A stretch of 64,000 nt of DNA from positions 11,594,001 to 11,658,000 of the forward strand of contig OZ018415.1 of the NCBI GenBank assembly GCA_963969595.1, written 5' to 3'. The DNA comes from Neckera pumila. Lineage: Eukaryota > Streptophyta > Bryopsida > Hypnales > Neckeraceae. Positions 1-11,268 of the stretch are shown piece by piece (the stretch's first letter is position 1; each line of letters begins with the position of its first letter). Below the pieces are notes generated by a model. The model was not told where the DNA came from. It did no database searches and saw nothing but the letters and a program-made list of their open reading frames with translations. Both the position numbers and the translations under genes were made by a program.

Positions 1-290
1 ATATGCTAGATTTGTTGGTTTTTGATGGGGCTAGCAGTTATTTTGGTGGGTGCGGAAGTCTGCACAAGAACTTTTGAGAGGGCACTGTACGTTGGACATG
101 GGTTCAAATCAACTTTTGGCTTCCAAAATTGATAGTAATTTCATTTAAAGGCATAAAATTACCAAAAGAATTGCAATCCTCATGATTTCTATCTTTCTCC
201 TTGGCAAAAAGTTTACATTGCCTTATACTACTCCAGAACATGCGTAGAATTGCTTGAGTGGTCGACTATGGGTGGTTTTATTAGGGGGTT
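1..290. repeat. Interspersed repeat, uninterrupted copy of the B2 host site
   Basis: This stretch aligns with 44500-44631 joined to 45849-45950. Shared blocks include the run from 'gcttccaaaa' to 'caatcctcat' and the run from 'gatttctatc' through 'cagaacatgc' to 'actatgg'. Here the two blocks are continuous at about 178-193, whereas in the other copy a 1.2-kb inverted-repeat element lies between them. No coding signal is visible. It therefore serves as a related empty site for element B2. Confidence 0.8.
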
Positions 291-1435
291 TTTTTGGGCC
301 TCAAAATCATTTGGGGCTGTCTCAAGGCTATAGAAAAAGCTAGAAAAATAAAATTAAAAAATGCCCAAGTGCCACCTAGGCCATCTCCATGTAGTCACCA
401 TTGTTGTGAGGTGACATTAAACCCTGAATGACAAGTGCTGACATTTGAAAGTGGTTTCAATGTTGGCCATGGTGATGCTGCCAGTTCTTTCAAATTTTGT
501 TGGCAATTACATTTTTAGGAGCTAGGAGGATTGTATTTCAGAAGCAATCCGGTGCCCACGTGCTTTCAATTGTCATTCTTTCTATTGTTGCCTTGCTTGT
601 AGATGTTTTTTGATTGAATGCCAAGTGCAATTCAGGGTTTTTTGGCTTGTTGCCTTTGTTGTTGCAGCGGGTCCCGCTCAACTGCCAAGTCTCATCCGAT
701 TTCTTTCCTTCAATGCCAAATGTGTTTCAAGGTTCTGGGGCTTGTTGCCTCCATAGCCACTGTTGTTGGCATTCCACTACCAAATGTTGTTAATTTTTTT
801 TTCTGCCAATGCCAGGCCGTGATTGCACAAATTTCCTTGAATGCCACTTCAATGCGGCCCCTTTTGTGCAACTCAATTCAGTTTCCATTAGTGTTTCTTG
901 TTGGAGGAGCTGGCGCCACTGCGCTAATGAACGTTGCATTCAATTGTGTTGTGTGCAGTAAATAGTGATTTAATTTTAGGCTTGAATCTGTGAACTTGCA
1001 GGATGGAGGTCTGGCAAGATTGTGGAGCTCTCTATATGCTTTTTTCTCCTGCGCAATTGGAGTATTTGGTACACTTGATTTCATGCAATTTTGTATTTGC
1101 TTTTGTTGATGTTACTCTTTTTCATTGTAAATGTGAGGTTGCTGTAGCTGCTCCTCTGCCAAATTGCTGTGAGGGTTTCTTATTATTGGCACATTCAATT
1201 TTTGTCAAAGGTTCTAGGGCTTGGGATGGAAGACACTACTGCAACGGACATTGGATTAATTGCTGCTGCAAATGTTTAGGTTTGAGAAAGGCAGCAGCAC
1301 ACGAAGCAAAATTTGCTTGCGTACGTAGAAAATGAGAGGTAAGTTGCTGCATAGAAGAATCTCTAGAGTAGTTGGTTGATTGAGTCTAGAGGTCGCTAGA
1401 AGACGCGCTAGAAGACAACCATACAGTCCTATATC
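291..1435. other. No gene recognised; TG-rich degenerate repetitive DNA
   Basis: Motifs such as 'cttgttgcc', 'tgccaa' and 'gttgttg' recur irregularly between about 560 and 1300. The open frames here (for example 618-965 and 1003-1335) are short, Cys/Leu-rich and resemble nothing I know. The block may be the 5' noncoding part of the hAT-like relic that follows. Confidence 0.4.
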
Positions 1436-3520
1436 TTGCACTTTCACAATGCAGACAATGTAGTCGCTTTAGGTTTCAGCAATAATGTATCTACAAACCA
1501 GGGTTCCATCACGCCAAACATTGGGGGCCTTCATGGTCTGTGCGATGTCGCTGTGTCTATGGACGCAGATTTGGAAGCAACATCCAAGAACTCTGAAGCT
1601 TCTCTGCTTGTCTTGCAATCAATCCCAAGTGCAGTCTTCATCTCCAGCAACAATTCAGCTGAGAAAATTGTGGCCAATGTACCTGAATTGAGTGATTTTC
1701 GTGTCCCCTCTGAGAGCAAGGAAGACTTTGGCAATGAAGACTTTCAGATTCCTCCACCATCCAAGTGCACTAAGAGAAATTATAGCCTCACGAGAAACTT
1801 TAAGATGGAATGGAGTACAAAGTGTTCTTGGGCAGAGGTGGTTCTAGTAGATGATGGTGTCTTGCACTTGGTTTGCTGCCGTGTTTATAGTGACATGGGC
1901 AAGAAAGCTTACTTGATGACACCAAAGTTGTACCGTTGCTCATTCACCAAAAAAGAGTGATATACAAAAAGAATACAGTCTTGTATGTAGGCCGGCGGCC
2001 TACAACTGTGGTGGAGTAGTCGAACTCCAATAATAGTATAGAGTCATGCAAGAAACGCGTGCAACTAGCGACCTTGTTCCAGGTTCTCAATAGCGGTATA
2101 TCAGTGTCCAAATTCACAAAACAACTTGCACTGTATGAACTGCTAAGCGTGTCTGATTTGTCCAGAATGCATTGGACAGATGGGGCCACTTGGATCATGG
2201 CCATTCAAATGTGGTCCATTGTCCAAGAGAAGATGGAAGCTACAATATCCTTTGTTCATTACATTGCTGTTATGGTTGATGAAGCTAGCGTTGTAGACAA
2301 TAAGAGCTACACTGCAGTGCATTGCTATGTGGTGCAAAACGGGATTTGTATTTTAATGCGAATTCTTTTGCAGAAGTTGGAGTCGGATGGAGTTTCAACT
2401 AACACTCTCACTTCTCTAATTGTTTTAGTCTTGAATGTGTAAGGTGGCTTGACAGTAGATGCAATTTCCACGTAGTTGATTTGCATTGGGATTGATGGGG
2501 TGGCCACCTTCCAAGGTCATAACTGGAGTGACCAAACAAATCTAGAATGCCCACGCCCTTTTTGTGCAGGGCGTCCATTGCATGACGCACAGATGCAATT
2601 TAGCATTCAAAATGCTATCCTCCTTGGACATTATGTCTACTATAGAAGATTTGCTAAATGTACACCACAAGTACTTTGCTCAAAGTCCAAAGAATTTTGC
2701 AGAAACCCAATGCTTGGCAGTCACGATGCAAACATTAGAGGGGATTTGGGGGTCTTGGAGGGCTACAAGTTCCCATGCATTCCCAGAGTGCGGGAACACA
2801 TCTGCAGCAGTTGGCTGATGTGGCATAGCAACTGCCACGTCATTTAAAAAAAAAAAATTTTTTTTGCTTAAAATGATATTTGAAAAAAAAATTCTAACAA
2901 TACGTACCCCTGTCACTGAATCTAGCTAGAATGGAAAATGGGCCTAAAACGGGCCTCCAAGGCCCCTGAATTCCCTCTAATGTCAAGAGTCTAAAACTTT
3001 TGAAAAATGTAGCGACACGTTGGGTTTCTCTAATTGATCGCATCAGGCGCTTGTGGAGCAAGTACCGCTCAGTTATGGCGAAGTTCAACGTCAATGCCAC
3101 CAACAGCAAGGAAATGGTAAGTTTCCTAAATCATTTCTTCTTCTCTTTTTAACAGTAAGTGAGTATGTCCTTCTCTTGCTAAGTGCTTGTTATGTTGCTC
3201 TCTTACTGCCTGACTATTCATTTTGTATTTTTCTTTTGCAGAAACATGGGAAACTCAAAGTTTAGAGCGTCCTGGCAAAACTCATTGATCCATATGTTGT
3301 CTTGGTGATGATGGCTCTACTGCCTTTGCTAGAGAGCATCGACCAAGCGGATGTGTTTCTCTCCGATTTTGTGGCAGCTCTTCAAGTGTGTCAGGGACAA
3401 TTCTTCAAGCTCTATGTGGACATTGACCAGGCCTTTGTGATAGAAGAATTTTGGTCCTTTACTCAGCTTCTGCAATGTTCAAATGAGGAAATCCAATGCT
3501 TTTATGCTATAGTTCATTGA
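1436..3520 (+). pseudogene. Decayed hAT-superfamily transposase (ZNF862/DUF4371-like)
   Basis: Conceptual pieces in shifting frames follow the order of the ZNF862/DUF4371-like hAT proteins. First comes an acidic N-terminus and a BED/TTF-like finger region (1755-1930; 'KMEWSTKCSWAEVVLVDDG', then a C-x-x-x-x-x-x-x-K segment). A middle domain follows at 2059-2400, with 'VMVDEASVVDNKSYTAVHCY'. At 2490-2690 there is 'DGVATFQG', then 'TGVTKQ', then 'GVHCMTHRCNLAF'. At 3010-3116 there is 'TRWVSLIDRIRRLWSKYRS'. At 3290-3520 there is 'LPLLESIDQADVFLSDFVAA' and 'ALQVCQGQFFKLY'. At least three frame changes and several stops (for example after 1959 and near 2550) show it is dead. A GT...AG interval splits the last two blocks. 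Assignment is by remembered family motifs; no search was run. Confidence 0.72.
3117..3241 (+). other. Probable spliceosomal intron in the hAT-like relic
   Basis: The coding-like block ends with 'AACAGCAAGGAAATG' followed by a strong plant donor GTAAGT. A T-rich stretch leads to the acceptor 'TTCTTTTGCAG' at 3241, after which transposase-like sequence resumes. The interval is 125 bp and T-rich, as plant introns are. An intron inside a DNA-transposon gene is plausible, but the exon joint cannot be verified in a decayed copy. Confidence 0.55.
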
Positions 3521-4475
3521 TTTCTGGTTTTGTTGCAATTTGTCTCTCTATTGTCTGCGTGGGAGATGCAAAGGTAAAATTCCTAACTTCTTTTGTTTTA
3601 TAGTGCCAATTGACTACCTGGCTTAGCTAGCGGTGCAAGTTCTGTGACTAGTATTTTTTATTCCACAAGATATTTGGTAATTGCTATTCAGGTATGCTTG
3701 CGCAGGTATGGTGATGGTGAAGTTAAGCACTGAAGGTAAGGTATTGTAAATTTGTGATGCAGTTAGTTTTATGTCTTCCATTTACAACTTAGGAGATGAA
3801 AATAAAGAATTGTCATTCCTGATGTCACTTGCTTTCTATTTTTTTTTAGATGGCCAATGGCCACTATTAGAGATTTAGGTACACTTGCTAGAGGTTCAAC
3901 ATCAAGGTAAAGACTCACCCTTGCTTTTGTGTTATTTTTTCCATTTCATTTTTTTGGTGGATAGCTAGCGGCCACCCAATGCTACAGATTCATGTATATT
4001 TGCTGAAGTTCCGAGGTCAATGTAAGGAATACATCCTTGCTTGTGTCTTATTTTTCCATTTTATATTTTGTGGGTGGCCAGCGGCCACCCAATAATGGAG
4101 GCTAGGTATGCAAGTAAGGCTTAAAAACTACAAGTAAGGAATTCCATTGGATTTTGTTTTTTCTACTTCATTTTTTGATTTGGATGGCTACCGACCACCA
4201 ATCATAAACCTTCATTACAAAAAATCTAGACCCTCTACAGTGCCATTAGGGTTTTGGCAAATGTGCAATTACAGTGAAAAAAAAGTTTTTTCTTTTTTTC
4301 TTTTTCTTTTTTTCTAGATTTATAATTCAAGCTGTAGAATAAAATAAAGGCTTGAAAATCTATCTAGAATACTTGCACGATACTTTGTACGTGTAATGTT
4401 TTAGAATCTAGTATATATAATGAAAACATGACTATATAGACATATGCACATGCCTTATTGTGCAGCTGCAACAGA
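3521..4475. repeat. Tandem degenerate units around 'GCGGCCACCCAA'
   Basis: From about 3850 to 4215 three units of roughly 120-140 bp repeat. Each has a 'GGTGGCCAGCGGCCACCCAAT'-like self-complementary core, then 'ttgct(a/g)a', 'aaggtaa', 'ccttgctt' and a T-rich tract. The same unit recurs at 8690-9180, including 'TGGCCATTGGCCATCCAATC' next to a CACTA MITE. It probably belongs to the 3' noncoding part of the hAT-like relic or another repeat. There is no gene. Confidence 0.5.
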
Positions 4476-4477
4476 TA

Positions 4478-5569
4478 CCGTAGGTGTAGGGCAGCTTCGC
4501 CTAAAATTAATTCAAAAAAAGAATGGCGAAATATTTTGGAAATTATGCTGAACATTTGGCGAAAAATAATAAAATGTATTGAAAGAAATGGCAAAATATT
4601 TAAAAATAACATGAGCAAAAAATTAAATAAGTTTAGACTTCAAAGTGAACACAAAGTCCATGTGCTATTTACCATCAAGAATTTTTTTGATGACAATGTG
4701 AAGGAATTACCTCAATGACTTTCTATGAGAATGAAGGGTGGAGAAGTTATTCTTATAATGAAATCCATTGTCCATTATGAATCCTCAAAGGATATGGGAC
4801 AATTTGGAGATGAGAGTATGGGAATTACTCATTGTCAAAACGCAGGAATTGTGTTCAATGTAGAACTTCAAACCTCATTTAGGCGTAGTAGAATACTCTT
4901 TTTCAAAAAGCTTCAAACTAACAAAAGTTTTTGAATAAAATTAGATTTGATCTCCAAAAATCCGTTTGTAATTTTGAGCCTCCAATCAAAAGTTATTGGC
5001 AAAATTCAGAGAGGATGTTTGAAAATGCCAAAGAAAATGTCCTTTCCAACCCCTTCATGAATTTTGTCCATAACTTTTGATTGGAGGTTCATAATCTCAA
5101 ATGGATTTTTGGAGATAAAATTTAGCTTGATTTAGCAACTTTTATTAGTTCAAAGTTTTTTGAAAAAATATATTTTATTATGCCTAAATGAAGTCTGAAA
5201 TCCTACTTCTAACACAATGCCTACTTTTCACTTGACTATGAGTATTTGAGCTCTTTCTAATCCTAATTTACATATCTCACATGGTTTGTTCTACCTCCTA
5301 CCATCCTAAATGTATAAAGAGCTTGTGTTCTCTCTCCCTTACACACTTTAAGTGGCTTTAAAAGTTGTACAAGAGACTCATGTATGAGGACAAGAGTTCT
5401 ATTAGGGTAGAAAACCTAGGATAAAGGTTGGATGAAGGGTGAAATTACAATTATTCAATTCTCCAAAAAGTTGAATTTCAAAAACTCCTTTTTGAGATGA
5501 CGAACATTAAATTTTTAAATTAATTAATTGTTCGCCTTGGCAGTGGGCAAAGCTGCCCTACACCTACGG
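4478..5569. mobile_element. TA-flanked inverted-repeat element, 1.1 kb
   Basis: The two ends carry an exact inverted repeat that begins CCGTAGGTGTAGGGCAGCTT (4478-4497 and the complement at 5550-5569). TA dinucleotides lie immediately outside at 4476-4477 and 5570-5571. A second, weaker match (ATTAATT) lies about 10 bp further in on both sides. A TA target duplication fits the Tc1/mariner group, but no transposase is present. The interior contains a long palindrome (core family A). The short open frames inside look non-coding. Confidence 0.72.
4863..5205. repeat. Palindromic core A, copy 1
   Basis: Left and right halves are inverted copies of each other. The outer motif is 'cctcatttaggc.tagtagaa', followed inward by 'ccgtttg...ttttgagcctccaatcaaaagtta'. 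The halves meet near 5030. Five more copies occur at about 10924, 32788, 43000, 45098 and 57582. Confidence 0.75.
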
Positions 5570-5883
5570 TATAACCTTCCTAAGATATTGGGCAGTTTTC
5601 ATATCTGTTAGATTAAAGTTACAGAGGGAATGGAACAATCAGTCAAATGCCTCTGACTTGGGAATCTAATTCTCATTAGAGACCATTGATATTCCACCTA
5701 CTTTGGAATTAATAATGCCACCATATTTATCAATACTTTACTGGCAAACTCTGGTGATCATGCTAACACCTACTGACAAAAGTTATTAAAACAACCTTAA
5801 GAGGTGAGTTATTTAGCCTCCAAGGCAGTTATGGTTACTTGTATGATTTGAGTCACATCTCACAGTCATTTTTGGCAATTATT

Positions 5884-6819
5884 TTAACCCCTAAAGTCCC
5901 AAGGTCATTTTTTTTGTCAAAAAACGCTCAAAACTGTCATTTTTGCTGCATTCATCCAAGAACACAAAAAAAATAATTTTCTTAGAATCTAACCGTAGGA
6001 TCTTGTACTTCACTTGTTAAAGATCATGTGGTAAAAATTTCATGAAGTTTGACCGTACGGATTGGAAGATATTAGCATTTGAAGTTGGAAAAAGAAGCTT
6101 TTTTGAATTGTGGCCTGTAATTTCAGATGACTTTGACCGCCATTTGTGGAAAATTTTTGCACTATAGACTTTGAATTTAAATTTTTTTATGTTGGAGATG
6201 TGAGTTGAGAGTCTACGAAAGAAATTTCAAAGAAAAAACACTTGATCTTCATTCTTTGAAAAATTGTTAGGTAGACGTAGGTCCAAGATTGAAAAAAAAA
6301 CTAAATCGTTAATAGCTCTTAGATGGGATTGAAATACAATAATCCCAACGGTGAGATTGTTTTAGCAAGCAAGCACAACATCCTCTAAAAAACAATTGTA
6401 AAAATTTGTGAAAATTGCATTCAGAAATGAATCCTACAAGTTATTTTTTTTAGGAAGATGCTCTAAGTGCCCGAAAACTAAGATTGTCCATAACTTTCTC
6501 ATAACAAATCCAAATGGAATGAGTCAAAGCTTCAGATTTAGACAAAAATATATTCTTTTAGAGAAAAAAAAAAAAAAAAAAAAAAAATTGACTTTTTGCA
6601 AAAAAAAATTTGCTGCCCGCCGAGTTCGGTTTGAGGGTTTTTGTGGTATAACTTTTGCTCCCAGGCACCAATTGGAAAAAAAATTATATTCCCACAAAGC
6701 TTAGCAATTTTTCTATCTTCACAAAAAGTTTCAAAAAATCACGACGAAAATTCAGCCCGTAGGTACCTGCCCAAAATCTGATTTGTCCCCCGAGGGGACA
6801 ATGGGACTTTAGGGGTTAA
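5884..6819. mobile_element. piggyBac-type MITE, copy C1 (TTAA flanked)
   Basis: TTAA flanks both ends (5884-5887 and 6816-6819). The terminal inverted repeat is CCCCTAAAGTCCCA at both ends. The TTAA site and the CCC start are the hallmarks of the piggyBac superfamily. The 0.94-kb length and internal blocks (for example 'agatcctacggt...' and 'ttgcaagata') are shared with copies at 18390, 25506, 37174 and 40784. It has no coding capacity, so it would depend on a transposase supplied elsewhere. Confidence 0.88.
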
Positions 6820-7132
6820 CCTTCATTTCCACCTGATTTGGTGGCTACAGTTTCTTAAATATATTCGGATTTGTGTGTAAATACTCCAAATCACAACCTC
6901 AATTTAAACACCATCGGAGCATGTTGTTATAACTTGGCTGATGGACCCTTGCCATAGTCTCTTTAACTGTGTCCAGTTAGTGAGTTTACACTCTGTGTAA
7001 ATCCTTGCTTCACAGGATACGAACGCATGTCCTCAACTGCCGATTCTTGCTGGATTACAACGTGACTGTCTGGATTCCTTTAGCTGCTCGTCCGTATCCT
7101 TCATAGAGACCGATAGCTCAGGCGTTTCTCCT
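6820..7132. other. No gene seen
   Basis: About 300 bp between C1 and palindrome E1. It is mixed-composition DNA with no open frame of note and no repeat I could match inside the window. Confidence 0.4.
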
Positions 7133-7862
7133 GGGTGAATGCAAGAAACACTTGTACTATTTGTTGTGTTTTCATTATTTGATGCTTTTTTTGCTGGAGT
7201 ACTTTAAGCATAGAAAAATAATTTTTGATTTTTTTTAAAAATATGGCCAATATATATACCTTTAAGATGAAGAAACCCTGGGAAGGAAAAGCATAGAAAA
7301 ATTCTCTAAGTGGGAGAACTAGAAAGTGCCAAATCTCAAGAAAATAGACACTTTGATGCTTTAATTAGTTAAAAATAGTAAAATAAATTAAGTAAACTAA
7401 ATAAAATTGCCTATTTTGCAACAGCTCTATGGAGATGGTCATTCACCAAAAAAACCACCAAAATAATGTTTTATGTGTTTCAAAATGCAAGCAGAAAGAA
7501 GCTCACATTGTAGACTTCTACACTACACAAAACCAACTTTTTTTTAAATCCCTCTACTGGAGAACTAGAAGTCTACTAGAAGACCATCTCATCCAAATTT
7601 CAGCTCCAAATTTGATTTTTTGGGTACTAAATAGTACTTAAAACCTCCAAATTGGAATTTGTGACATAAAATTGGGGGCTATTTTTATTTAGTAAAACAT
7701 TTTTGAAAATTGCCAAAAAAATTAGGCAAGGTGTATAGTGGTCATGAGCACCTTCCCTATAAATCTTAAGTCATTTGGATTCAACATGCAAAAGTTATGC
7801 CTAAAAAAAATCAGCATGTAAGGTGTGACAAAAAATAGTACAAGTGTTTCTTGCATTCACCC
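7133..7862. mobile_element. Palindromic foldback element E1, 4-bp target duplication
   Basis: It begins GGGTGAATGCAAGAAACACT and ends with the reverse complement. The inverted arms run far inward. TCCT flanks both sides (7129-7132 and 7863-7866), giving a 4-bp target duplication. The same termini bound E2 (14539) and E3 (29201). Shared internal blocks include 'ctactggagaactagaagtctactagaagacca'. No transposase is present. A 4-bp non-TTAA duplication would suit Sola- or Chapaev-like elements, but the family is not identified. Confidence 0.8.
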
Positions 7863-8837
7863 TCCTCTTTGTTCTTGATAACGGAGAACACATGACTGTA
7901 GCAACTACGGCGTCTACACAATCCACATCTAATAGCCAGTTTTTTCTAATTGGATTCTAATGCATGTGGTGTATTGTATGGACTTTAGTAGGTTGTGCTT
8001 TGTTTGTGATTTGGATTTTTTAATGTGAAAACGATGACAAGTGACGTAGGGCTTAAGACACCTTGCATACGCACTAAAACTAACTAATTGTTCGGTTTGG
8101 TGTATTGGGTGCAAGTGAGGCCCTTGTCCTCATGGAAATACTTGGATTCGCAAACTGGGATCTTTTATCCTAAACTCCTATAGGTCCTAATTAGAAAAAA
8201 AAAGATTTGTATAGGAGGATGATTTTTACTTTGACAAAAACTCTAATGTTTTATAGAGCCTAATTGCATGTTTTCTCTGGATACATGTTGAGCTTTATTA
8301 CATTGATACATGACTCTATGAGTACCACTCTTTATTAGCAGCTACCTCATAATCCAATATGACCTGAGGAAAATAAACTCTATCTAATGGGAAGTTTATT
8401 ACTTTACTAGATAGTGATGTGATCGGGAAATTGAAAGAAAAATTTGGTACAAATGATTAGAAAGGATAGATTAAGGCTCTTGATAAGAGATTTTCCGGAA
8501 CAAGGTTTTTTGTTTTTAAAATAATAAAAATTGTTTTTTAATCGGAATTCCAATGGGGCACCTTGGCTAATTGCTCACCTTATAGATTGCTTGACAGTCT
8601 TTTGGGGTTGATATTTTCCCTAATTGCACATTTTCATGCATCAATTCAGCCTTGTAGAGGCCTGAAATTTTCTCTAATGCATGTTTTGTAGCTTTAGGTA
8701 AGCTGCTGGCAGCAGCCTAGCAAGAAAGTGTTTATTTTGAAGGTACAAAGAGGTATGCTAAGCATTGAAGGTAAGTTTTTTCAAACTTGTTTTTGGTTTA
8801 GGTATCTTATCTGCCTTTTATTTCATTTTTTTGTTTG
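7863..8837. other. No gene seen; repeat fragments
   Basis: AT-rich sequence without a convincing open frame. The last 140 bp (from about 8690) resemble the repeat unit at 3640-3960, including 'gaaggtaag' and a long T tract. Confidence 0.4.
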
Positions 8838-9054
8838 CACCATAAGAAATCCGCGTTTTTTTTGACAAGCTTGGATTTTTTGTGACGGATTTTGTTAGAC
8901 ATCTATATTGACATCTAGCTGTTTTTATGTTTTCATGATGTTACATTGGATATTATTGTTGATATAAAAACAACTAGATGTCAGCTTAGATGTCTAACAA
9001 AATCCGTCACGAAAAATCTGGACTTGTCAAAAAAAACGTAGGTTTCTTATAGTG
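8838..9054. mobile_element. CACTA-type MITE, 217 bp, TSD TTG
   Basis: The ends read CACCATAAGAAA and TTTCTTATAGTG, which are complementary apart from one base. Almost the whole element is an inverted repeat; for example 'GACGGATTTTGTTAGACATC' recurs in reverse at 8984-9010. TTG lies directly outside both ends (8835-8837 and 9055-9057), a 3-bp target duplication as expected for CACTA elements. It has no coding capacity. It interrupts the tandem-repeat unit related to 3850-4215. Confidence 0.82.
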
Positions 9055-10734
9055 TTGGGTGGCCATTGGCCATCCAATCATGAACCTTCATGTTCTATAG
9101 CTTCATATAATGTGCTAATAGCAGCCTAGGTGAAGGTACGAAAGAAGTATGCTGAGCAAATGTTCAAGTTAAGGTTTGCTAGATTAGTGATTCATTTGCA
9201 TTGAGTTGAGAGGCCTACCTGCAGCTGTTAACCCCTTTAGGAAGTTGGAGCCACTATTGGCCTACGTTTGGCGTATTCAACTCAGATGGGTAGAACAGAA
9301 GATGTATTTGCAAATACGTGCAACTTGAATATTGTGGGCATTGGTGTGAGGAATAATAAGAATATATTTTTGTGAAAAATATTGAGACTCAAAGAAGAAT
9401 TTGAGACCATGGGAAGTGAGCTAACATTGCATGTATCAATTGCATTGTATCTCTTGCAATACTATGAGATGAAAATACAGGGCCGTGCGGTCATTGTGGT
9501 GTCAGGGTTTTAATTACTAGTGATCATCTGAGGAGGTAGGTGGTCGTTAGTGTATGACAATGCTGAACTCTTTGAATGCTCACTTGAAGTTGAGGTGATT
9601 ATTCCCTCCTTTGACTTCTACAATTTATCACAATTAATCAAAGGAGTGAGGTGAATAATATTGGCAATCTTCAGTATCCTTTGAAGCCTATGACATTATT
9701 ATAGACAAACGTGCTGCAATTTGAAACATTGGGGAATACAAGAAGGTGTGCAGGCACAACAACGACTCTAGTTTGTCTACTTTGGTTTGTGGAAAATTCA
9801 CGAATTTAAATGTGAGGTGGTATCAAAGATTTCAACCATTGGTTTATTGGAAGGGTATTCACGGGGAAATAGTCACCGCAAATTTTGTAGTCAAGGAGTA
9901 TCAACTAAGCATGGCCTTTGAAGGCGGTGTAGTACACCTATAATTGGCTACTTAATTAGATTGCTTTCAAAGTGCAATTGCTTTTGGAAACTTGGAGTCT
10001 TAAAATAGGTGCGTTATTTTGAAAATTATTTCTATACTGTTCAATGGAAACTAATCCAAAACCTGAGTAGGAGTTCATTAAAGTGAGTAGGAGTAGCTTG
10101 TGAGGAATACATGTTCATGAAAGCCTTTGTGTATGGGCTCGAGAAGTTTTCTTGAATGCCCTTCTTGAGGATATTGCCTATTGGCAATAAACATAATAGT
10201 TTTTTATTTGTCAAGTCCTTGCGGTTTGGATTGGTCTTCGTTTCATGCATTTTTGAGAGCACCTAGTTGCCTGGGTGTAATAGCCCAATCTAGAGATGAA
10301 GAGAGGAGCACACCAACATGCGGGAGGGAGACCAAGCTGTTGCTACATTTGCAAGTGACAATGGCTGTGCAAATAGCCCTGCAGGCACGTTATTCTTCTC
10401 AGTGTTGTCAATAGGATTTTTTCCAAGTACATTGAGGTTTAGACAAAGTTTGCACCATTCCTAAACTTTAAAACTGAAGAAGAAAATGACACAAAATATG
10501 GCGTATGGAAGATTGCCAATAATTTTAAACAAAATTTTCAATCCGTTTTTTTAATCACTCAATTGAAGTTGCACATGATTGATAATTAATGCTGACTTCT
10601 ATATAGTTACTAGGAATTGAATGTACATGTAGCTAGTAGAAATGTCTAATTTTAAATGTATTGCGTTGTATTGCGTTGTATTGCATTGCAGAAGCATTGA
10701 CAAATAGTCTAGCAATTGATCAAATTGCTATTCA
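9055..10734. other. No recognised gene; possible piggyBac end at 9228
   Basis: TTAACCCCTTTAGGAAG at 9228-9244 looks like a piggyBac-type terminus (TTAA then CCCC). It could be the 5' limit of the decayed transposase element that follows, but no partner end was found. The open frames at 9746-9943 and 10181-10414 are not recognisable. 'ATTGCGTTGT' repeats two to three times near 10665. Confidence 0.3.
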
Positions 10735-10760
10735 CACTACTAGAAAGGGCCCCTAATCAA
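10735..10760. mobile_element. Orphan CACTA-type left terminus
   Basis: CACTACTAGAAAGGGCCCC resembles the outer end of plant CACTA elements. I found no matching right end with a 3-bp duplication downstream, so the element is truncated or the match is fortuitous. Confidence 0.3.
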
Positions 10761-10923
10761 TACAAGATTAATTGATTTGTATTGATGTGACAAAAATGGA
10801 AATTTGTGTGTTGATGTAGGCAATCTTTTTTGGACAAATATAGCAATCAACAGAAATGTGTTAATTGTGATTCAAAAGAAAATTTGCTTAGTTGATTTGG
10901 CTATCCGTTAAAATACTCTAAGT

Positions 10924-11268
10924 GAAATTTAAGACCTCATTTAGGCATAGGAGACTAACTTTCTTCAAAAATCTTTGAACTAAAAAAAATGGGATATCAA
11001 ACTAGATTTCATTTCTTGAAATTCATTTGAGATTTTAAGCCTCTAATAAAAAGTTGTGGGCAAATTTTAGAGAGGGGTTGGAAGGGATATTTTCTTGACA
11101 ATTAAAAAACTTCCTCTCTGAAATTTGCCCATAACTTTTGATTGGAGGCTTGGAATCTCAAACAGATTTTTGGAGATGAAATTTGATTTGATATCCCAAT
11201 TTTTTAGTTCAAATTTTTTTGAAAAAAGTTGTTCTACTATGCCTAAATAAAGACTGAAATTCTACTTA
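10924..11268. repeat. Palindromic core A, copy 2
   Basis: Inverted arms run from 'aagacctcatttaggcatagga' to the complementary 'gcctaaataaagactgaaattc'. The inner motif 'cataacttttgattggaggct' pairs with its reverse in the left arm. The copy stands alone, outside the B elements that carry copies 4 and 5. Confidence 0.75.

Noticed and set aside
100..130. tRNA-like box B 'GGGTTCAAATC' at the window start
   Set aside because: No box A at the right distance and no cloverleaf could be drawn; the region is part of an interspersed repeat.
9228..9244. TTAACCCCTTTAGG as a confirmed 5' end of P0
   Set aside because: No matching 3' end or paired TTAA was found, and the leader would be longer than in P1/P2. 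Kept only as a note in the gap entry.
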